Assembly: GCA_902796785.1 (NCBI GenBank)
Contig: CADBQJ010000252.1
Span: 1 to 9,286 of the forward strand
Source of the DNA: Fibrobacter succinogenes
GTDB lineage: Bacteria > Fibrobacterota > Fibrobacteria > Fibrobacterales > CADBQJ01
Direction: 5' to 3'
Length of the DNA stretch: 9,286 nucleotides
Positions 6,699 through 9,286 of this stretch are shown piece after piece. Position 1 is the first letter of the stretch, and every line of letters begins with the position of its first letter. A model generated the notes under the pieces. That model made no database searches. It was not told the origin of the DNA and was given only the letters and a program-made list of their open reading frames with translations. A program made the translations under genes and the position numbers.

Positions 6699-8080
6699 CC
6701 GCGGTGGTAGTCGTCGTCGAAGCGCTCGATGTCGTCCTCGCCGACGTAGCTCCCCACCTGCACCTCGACGATCAGCAGCCGTTCGGTCCCGGGGTTCTCC
6801 AGCCGGTGCAGCTGTCCGGCGGGGATGTAGGTGGATTCGTTGGGGTGGATGAGGATCTCGCGGTCGCCGTTGGTCACCTTGGCCACGCCGGAGAGGACCA
6901 CCCAGTGCTCGCTGCGGAAGCGGTGCTTCTGCAGGGAGAGGCGGGCGCCGGGCTTGACGGAGATGCGCTTGACCTTGTAGCCCTCGCCTTCGCGCAGCAC
7001 GGCGTACTTGCCCCACGGGCGCGAGGCGGTGGCGTGCACCGTGGCGAGCTCGGACCCGCGCGACTGCAGCAGCTCGACGATGTTCTTCACCTGCTGCGAG
7101 GAGCCGCGCGGCGCCACCAGGAGCGCGTCGGTGGTGTCCACCACGATCATGTCGTGCAGGTCGATCGTCGCCACCAGGCGGTCGCGCGCGAGGATCAGGT
7201 TGTCCGTGCTCCCCAGCCCGATGTGCTTGGTGGAGAGCGTGTTGCCGAACTCGTCGCGCGGCAGCTCGTCGTAGAGGCTTTCGAAGCTGCCCAGGTCGTT
7301 CCAGCCGAAGTCGGAGGGGACGACCTTCGCGCACGAGCTCTTCTCCATCACCGCGTAGTCGATGGACTTCGCGGGAATCGCGAGCATCTCCTGCATCCCG
7401 ACGCGGGCGAAGCGCGACTCGGTGCGCAGGGAGGCGAAGGCCGCGCGGCAGGCCGAGTAGATCTCGGGGGCCAGCGCCTTCAGCTCGCGCAGGAAGATGC
7501 CCGCCTTGAAGCAGAACATCCCGGAGTTCCAGAGGTAGTCGCCGCTCTTCAGGTAGCGCTCGGCCGTGGCGCGGTCGGGCTTTTCCACGAAGCTCAGCAC
7601 GTCCTCGCCGGCGGCGCGGATGTAGCCGTAGCCGGTCTCGGGGCCGGTCGGCCTGATGCCGAAGGTGACGAGGAAGTCCTTGGCGGCCAGCGCCTCCGCG
7701 CGGCGCAGCGCGGCCTCGTAGGCCTCGACGTCGGCCACCAGGTGGTCGCTCGGGGTGACGAGCACGATCGCCTCGTCGTCGAGCCCCATGCAGGCCAGCG
7801 CGATGGCGGGGGCGGTGTTGCGGCCGACGGGCTCCAGGACGAAGCGGGAGAGCTCCGCGCCGGGCGCCCGGGCGGCGATCTCGTCGAGCTGGTCCACGGC
7901 CAGGAAGTACTGCTCGGCGTTGGAGACGACGATCCGCTCGGAGCAGAGGCGGTTGCGCAGCACGGTCTGCTGGAAAAGGGAGAGGTCGCCCACGAGGTGG
8001 ACGAACTGCTTGGGCATCAGCTGCCGCGAGAGCGGCCAGAGACGGGTGCCCGCGCCGCCGCAGAGAATGAGGTTGATCAT
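6695..8080 (-). CDS. manC: Mannose-1-phosphate guanylyltransferase / mannose-6-phosphate isomerase (bifunctional)
   Basis: This cytoplasmic enzyme of GDP-mannose synthesis supplies mannosyl and derived sugars for exopolysaccharide, LPS or glycosylation. At 461 residues it has the two-domain layout of ManC/AlgA. The N-terminal nucleotidyltransferase has GGAGTRLWPLSR (8-19), PVGRNTAPAIA (84-94), TPSDH (109-113), GYGYI (150-154) and FVEKPD (164-169). The C-terminal type II isomerase cupin spans about residues 350-450, with RPWGKY (354-359), QKHRFRSEHW (384-393) and IPAGQLHRLENPG (419-431). In many family members I recall H-x-H-R where this reads H-R-F-R, so Phe388 replaces a possible metal-ligand His and isomerase activity is less certain. 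AAGGGG ends 6 nt before the ATG at 8080. No other polysaccharide genes are visible. It is the first gene of a two-gene unit with the radical SAM gene. Confidence 0.94.
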   Translation of the reverse strand: MINLILCGGAGTRLWPLSRQLMPKQFVHLVGDLSLFQQTVLRNRLCSERIVVSNAEQYFLAVDQLDEIAARAPGAELSRFVLEPVGRNTAPAIALACMGLDDEAIVLVTPSDHLVADVEAYEAALRRAEALAAKDFLVTFGIRPTGPETGYGYIRAAGEDVLSFVEKPDRATAERYLKSGDYLWNSGMFCFKAGIFLRELKALAPEIYSACRAAFASLRTESRFARVGMQEMLAIPAKSIDYAVMEKSSCAKVVPSDFGWNDLGSFESLYDELPRDEFGNTLSTKHIGLGSTDNLILARDRLVATIDLHDMIVVDTTDALLVAPRGSSQQVKNIVELLQSRGSELATVHATASRPWGKYAVLREGEGYKVKRISVKPGARLSLQKHRFRSEHWVVLSGVAKVTNGDREILIHPNESTYIPAGQLHRLENPGTERLLIVEVQVGSYVGEDDIERFDDDYHRG

Positions 8081-8105
8081 GGGAAACCCCTTGTTTTCGG
8101 GGGAG

Positions 8106-8111
8106 AAACTA
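8106..8111 (-). promoter_or_regulatory. Predicted -10 element of manC
   Basis: On the minus strand TAGTTT lies within TCTAGTTTC. Standard spacing gives a start near 8099 and a leader of about 19 nt that includes the AAGGGG Shine-Dalgarno site (8087-8092). No -35 is recognisable at 17 bp (CGGCGG). Confidence 0.45.
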
Positions 8112-8150
8112 GAAAACGCGCCCCCTCCCCGCCGTCCCTGCGAAAAAACG

Positions 8151-8179
8151 TTGACTTCCGGCTCCGGCGGGTATAGTTT
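8151..8179 (+). promoter_or_regulatory. Predicted promoter of the secreted-protein gene (-35 and -10)
   Basis: TTGACT (8151-8156) and TAGTTT (8174-8179) are separated by 17 bp, making this one of two promoters in the window with a good -35. Transcription should start near 8186, giving a 134-nt leader before the ATG at 8320. It faces away from the manC promoter, and the two -10 elements lie about 60 bp apart. Confidence 0.65.
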
Positions 8180-8185
8180 GGGCTC

Positions 8186-8319
8186 ATGGGGCCGGCGTCC
8201 CCGTGCGTCCCTGCGCGACGACCAAACCCGCGACGAATGGCAAAGTCCCCTCCGAGACGGCCGGCGCAGGCGGCCGAAGCTCCCGTCCGCGAAGAACGCG
8301 GACGGAGGAGACTTGCGCG
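8186..8319 (+). other. Structured 5' leader of the secreted-protein gene
   Basis: This 134-nt stretch lies between the predicted start site and the ATG. It can fold into a 5' hairpin (GGGG 8188-8191 with CCCC 8199-8202) and a long-range 7-bp helix (CCTGCGC 8210-8216 with GCGCAGG 8264-8270) enclosing purine-rich segments such as GACGACCAAACCC. A 9-bp hairpin follows next to the ribosome-binding site. GCCGGC at 8191-8196 and 8260-8265 offers an alternative pairing that would disrupt the first two. It may be a cis-regulatory RNA. I do not recognise a known riboswitch class, and GC-rich RNA folds readily by chance. Confidence 0.35.
8283..8305 (+). promoter_or_regulatory. Hairpin abutting the Shine-Dalgarno site of the secreted-protein gene
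   Basis: CCGTCCGCG (8283-8291) and CGCGGACGG (8297-8305) form a perfect 9-bp stem with an AAGAA loop. The last two G residues of the stem are also the first two of the Shine-Dalgarno sequence GGAGGAG (8304-8310), which lies 9 nt before the ATG at 8320. The hairpin could tune ribosome access. This is inferred from pairing alone. Confidence 0.5.
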
Positions 8320-9027
8320 ATGCGGAAAATCGGAGTGGCATTGGTTTTTGCCGCGGCGTTCGCCACCATGGCGGCGGAGACGCCCAAGCCTCATTTTTTC
8401 TTCAATTCGGCCGCGGGCCAGTTCCAGAAGAGCGTTCCGATCACGATCAACTGCGCGAGCGACTTCTCCGGCGCGAAGGAGGAGCTCCAGATCATCCTGC
8501 AGCAGCGCGGGTGGCAGATCTACTCCGCGATAGCCGAAAGGACGGCCACCACCGGCTACGGCAACCGCGTCCAGACCGTGGAGCAGGGCGCGGGGTATTC
8601 GTCGATCAACACGCTCGACCAGTCGCAGCGGCAATACACGCAGGAAAACCGGAACTACGGCCAGCAGACCTACAAGGCGTATGGCACGGAATACCTCATC
8701 ACGCCGCGTTACGCCTTGCTGCTCGACAAGAACGGAGCGCCCTATGTCAAAAACGGGAGAATGTACTTCACCGCCTTTTCGGCGGAGATCGCCAGCAAGA
8801 CGACCGGCGAGATCCTGATGTCGATACAGTATCCCTATTTCGCCAACGGATACGAAAAGACCGCGTTGCTCCAGAATCTGGTCGACCGCATGTCGCTTTG
8901 CGCGGAACACGGAAAGTGCGACGAAGCGTCGCAGGAGCCGCCCAGGAAAGACAACAGCGGAGCGGCCGTCGTTCTGCTGCTGGTGGGCGCCGTTCTTGCC
9001 GTCGCGCTGATCGCCGCCAACGACTAG
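8320..9027 (+). CDS. Unrecognised secreted protein with C-terminal membrane segment
   Basis: I do not recognise this 235-residue protein. It has a Sec signal peptide (MRKIGVALVF and an Ala-rich core, cleavage likely near 18-20) and a mixed alpha/beta region with SDFSGAKEELQIILQQRGW at 47-65. A Gln/Asn/Tyr/Ser-rich stretch covers about 85-120. A predicted beta-strand region follows, where AEIASKTTGEILMSIQYPYF (155-174) faintly recalls CsgG-like periplasmic lipoproteins. Cysteines are Cys45, Cys194 and Cys200. A hydrophobic helix at about 214-232 ends four residues before the stop. Start ATG 8320 is supported by GGAGGAG 9 nt upstream and by the signal peptide; a GTG at 8203 would bury that signal. 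Codon use is visibly less GC-biased (ATA, TAT, TTT and GTA occur), which may mark recent acquisition. It is monocistronic, with its own promoter, leader and terminator. Confidence 0.8.
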   Translation: MRKIGVALVFAAAFATMAAETPKPHFFFNSAAGQFQKSVPITINCASDFSGAKEELQIILQQRGWQIYSAIAERTATTGYGNRVQTVEQGAGYSSINTLDQSQRQYTQENRNYGQQTYKAYGTEYLITPRYALLLDKNGAPYVKNGRMYFTAFSAEIASKTTGEILMSIQYPYFANGYEKTALLQNLVDRMSLCAEHGKCDEASQEPPRKDNSGAAVVLLLVGAVLAVALIAAND

Positions 9028-9058
9028 GCGAAACGCGCTTGGCCGCCCCCGATTCTCC

Positions 9059-9083
9059 AAGGCCTCCTCCGGGAGGCCTTTTT
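9059..9083 (+). terminator. Intrinsic terminator of the secreted-protein gene
   Basis: AAGGCCTCC (9059-9067) pairs with GGAGGCCTT (9072-9080) around a TCCG loop and runs into five T residues (9079-9083). It lies 31 nt after the stop codon. This is a textbook Rho-independent terminator and the strongest in the window. Confidence 0.9.
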
Positions 9084-9155
9084 CCGTTCGCGCGGGAAAA
9101 GCGGGAAGACCGCGGATTTGGGAAATTCGGGGCGCGGATGGCGAGAACGCGGTTG

Positions 9156-9198
9156 AAAAGGGGTGGAAAACGGCTGTTTGAAAAAGAATCGGAAAAAA
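9156..9198 (+). promoter_or_regulatory. A-tract cluster upstream of the right-edge promoter, UP-element-like
   Basis: Four A-tracts of 4, 4, 5 and 6 bases (9156-9159, 9167-9170, 9181-9185, 9193-9198) are spaced roughly one helical turn apart. The last two fall at about -57 to -40 relative to the predicted start site, where the alpha subunit of RNA polymerase binds UP elements. In GC-rich DNA such a run is conspicuous. Bending or alpha-CTD contact is inferred. No gene is visible in 9084-9202. Confidence 0.5.
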
Positions 9199-9202
9199 TC
9201 CC

Positions 9203-9231
9203 TTGCCAGGGTGTCGGAGAAAGTCTATGTT
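9203..9231 (+). promoter_or_regulatory. Strong promoter driving an element beyond the right edge
   Basis: TTGCCA (9203-9208) and TATGTT (9226-9231) are separated by exactly 17 bp, giving a start near 9238-9239. The -10 sits in CTATGTTTG, the same form as the other promoters here. With the upstream A-tracts, this is the best promoter in the window. Confidence 0.7.
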
Positions 9232-9270
9232 TGCGCTCACCTCTGAAAAGGGGTCCTCCCGCCGCCGAGC

Positions 9271-9278
9271 GGAAGGAG
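9271..9278 (+). promoter_or_regulatory. Possible Shine-Dalgarno site of a gene starting at or past the edge
   Basis: GGAAGGAG lies about 33 nt after the predicted transcription start and 8 nt before the window ends. It suggests a protein-coding gene starts just outside rather than a stable RNA, although a TTG at 9283 also exists at tighter spacing. Only eight bases follow, so this cannot be settled. Confidence 0.4.
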
Positions 9279-9286
9279 CGGATTGC

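Noticed and set aside
6704..8176. A 490-codon plus-strand open frame antisense to manC
   Set aside because: It is Val/Gly/Ala/Arg-rich with no domain, and the opposite strand encodes an intact, well-conserved enzyme.
8230..8280. Resemblance to a c-di-GMP-I (GEMM) riboswitch from GCGACGAATGGCAAAG
   Set aside because: The GGCAAA piece is there, but the required GGGACGCAAAGCC core and the tetraloop-receptor helices are not found downstream.
8203..8319. GTG start 39 codons upstream for the secreted protein
   Set aside because: It would place 39 polar residues before a clear signal peptide, and the ATG at 8320 has a good Shine-Dalgarno at 9 nt.
8186..8533. Possible leaderless 115-codon reading frame starting on the predicted start site
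   Set aside because: The product is Arg/Pro/Ser-rich without any domain and overlaps the better-supported secreted-protein gene in another frame. The ATG at the start site is probably coincidental, though a short leader peptide cannot be excluded.

Overview
The window is strongly GC-rich bacterial chromosomal DNA, densely packed with ordinary-looking genes. An ExbB/ExbD pair, an RND-superfamily exporter and several Sec-type signal peptides point to a didermic (Gram-negative) bacterium. Nothing here fixes the phylum. A high-GC lineage outside the best-studied Proteobacteria is plausible, mainly because several promoters sit directly on their start codons. I see no insertion sequence, CRISPR array, tRNA or rRNA gene, or phage module.

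Layout: (1) Positions 1-2349, minus strand: most of an MMPL-type RND exporter, its C-terminus cut by the window edge. (2) 2350-2457: a short divergent promoter region with a perfect 8-bp-arm inverted repeat midway between the two predicted promoters. (3) 2458-3504, plus strand: a secreted CrtC/AttH/Svf1-like lipocalin-fold protein. (4) 3575-5357, plus strand: a tight nfo-exbB-exbD cluster (endonuclease IV and a proton-driven inner-membrane motor). (5) 5358-5460: a 22-bp palindrome followed by the promoter of a small XRE-type regulator (5461-5784). (6) 8080 down to 5781, minus strand: a translationally coupled pair, a bifunctional mannose-1-phosphate guanylyltransferase/mannose-6-phosphate isomerase and a TIGR01212/YhcC-type radical SAM protein. 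The pair converges with the regulator, and the two stop codons share the palindrome CTAG. (7) 8081-8319: a second divergent promoter region, whose plus-strand side carries a structured 134-nt leader. (8) 8320-9027, plus strand: an unrecognised secreted protein with a C-terminal membrane segment, ending in a strong intrinsic terminator (9059-9083). (9) 9084-9286: an A-tract-rich stretch and a strong promoter aimed at something just past the right edge.

The most notable signal is not a gene. Seven predicted promoters share a -10 element of the form CTA(N)TTT(G/C). For the lipocalin, nfo and XRE genes it lies only about 6-8 nt before the ATG, with no spaced Shine-Dalgarno sequence, which predicts leaderless mRNAs. 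The other genes have a Shine-Dalgarno sequence. The palindrome between the exporter and lipocalin genes is centred at about -40 of both predicted start sites, and the XRE palindrome at about -42 of its own. These are classic activator or repressor positions, and those promoters lack a recognisable -35. No single coherent new system is evident. The best candidates for new biology are this promoter architecture, the exporter/lipocalin pair, and the secreted protein with its structured leader.
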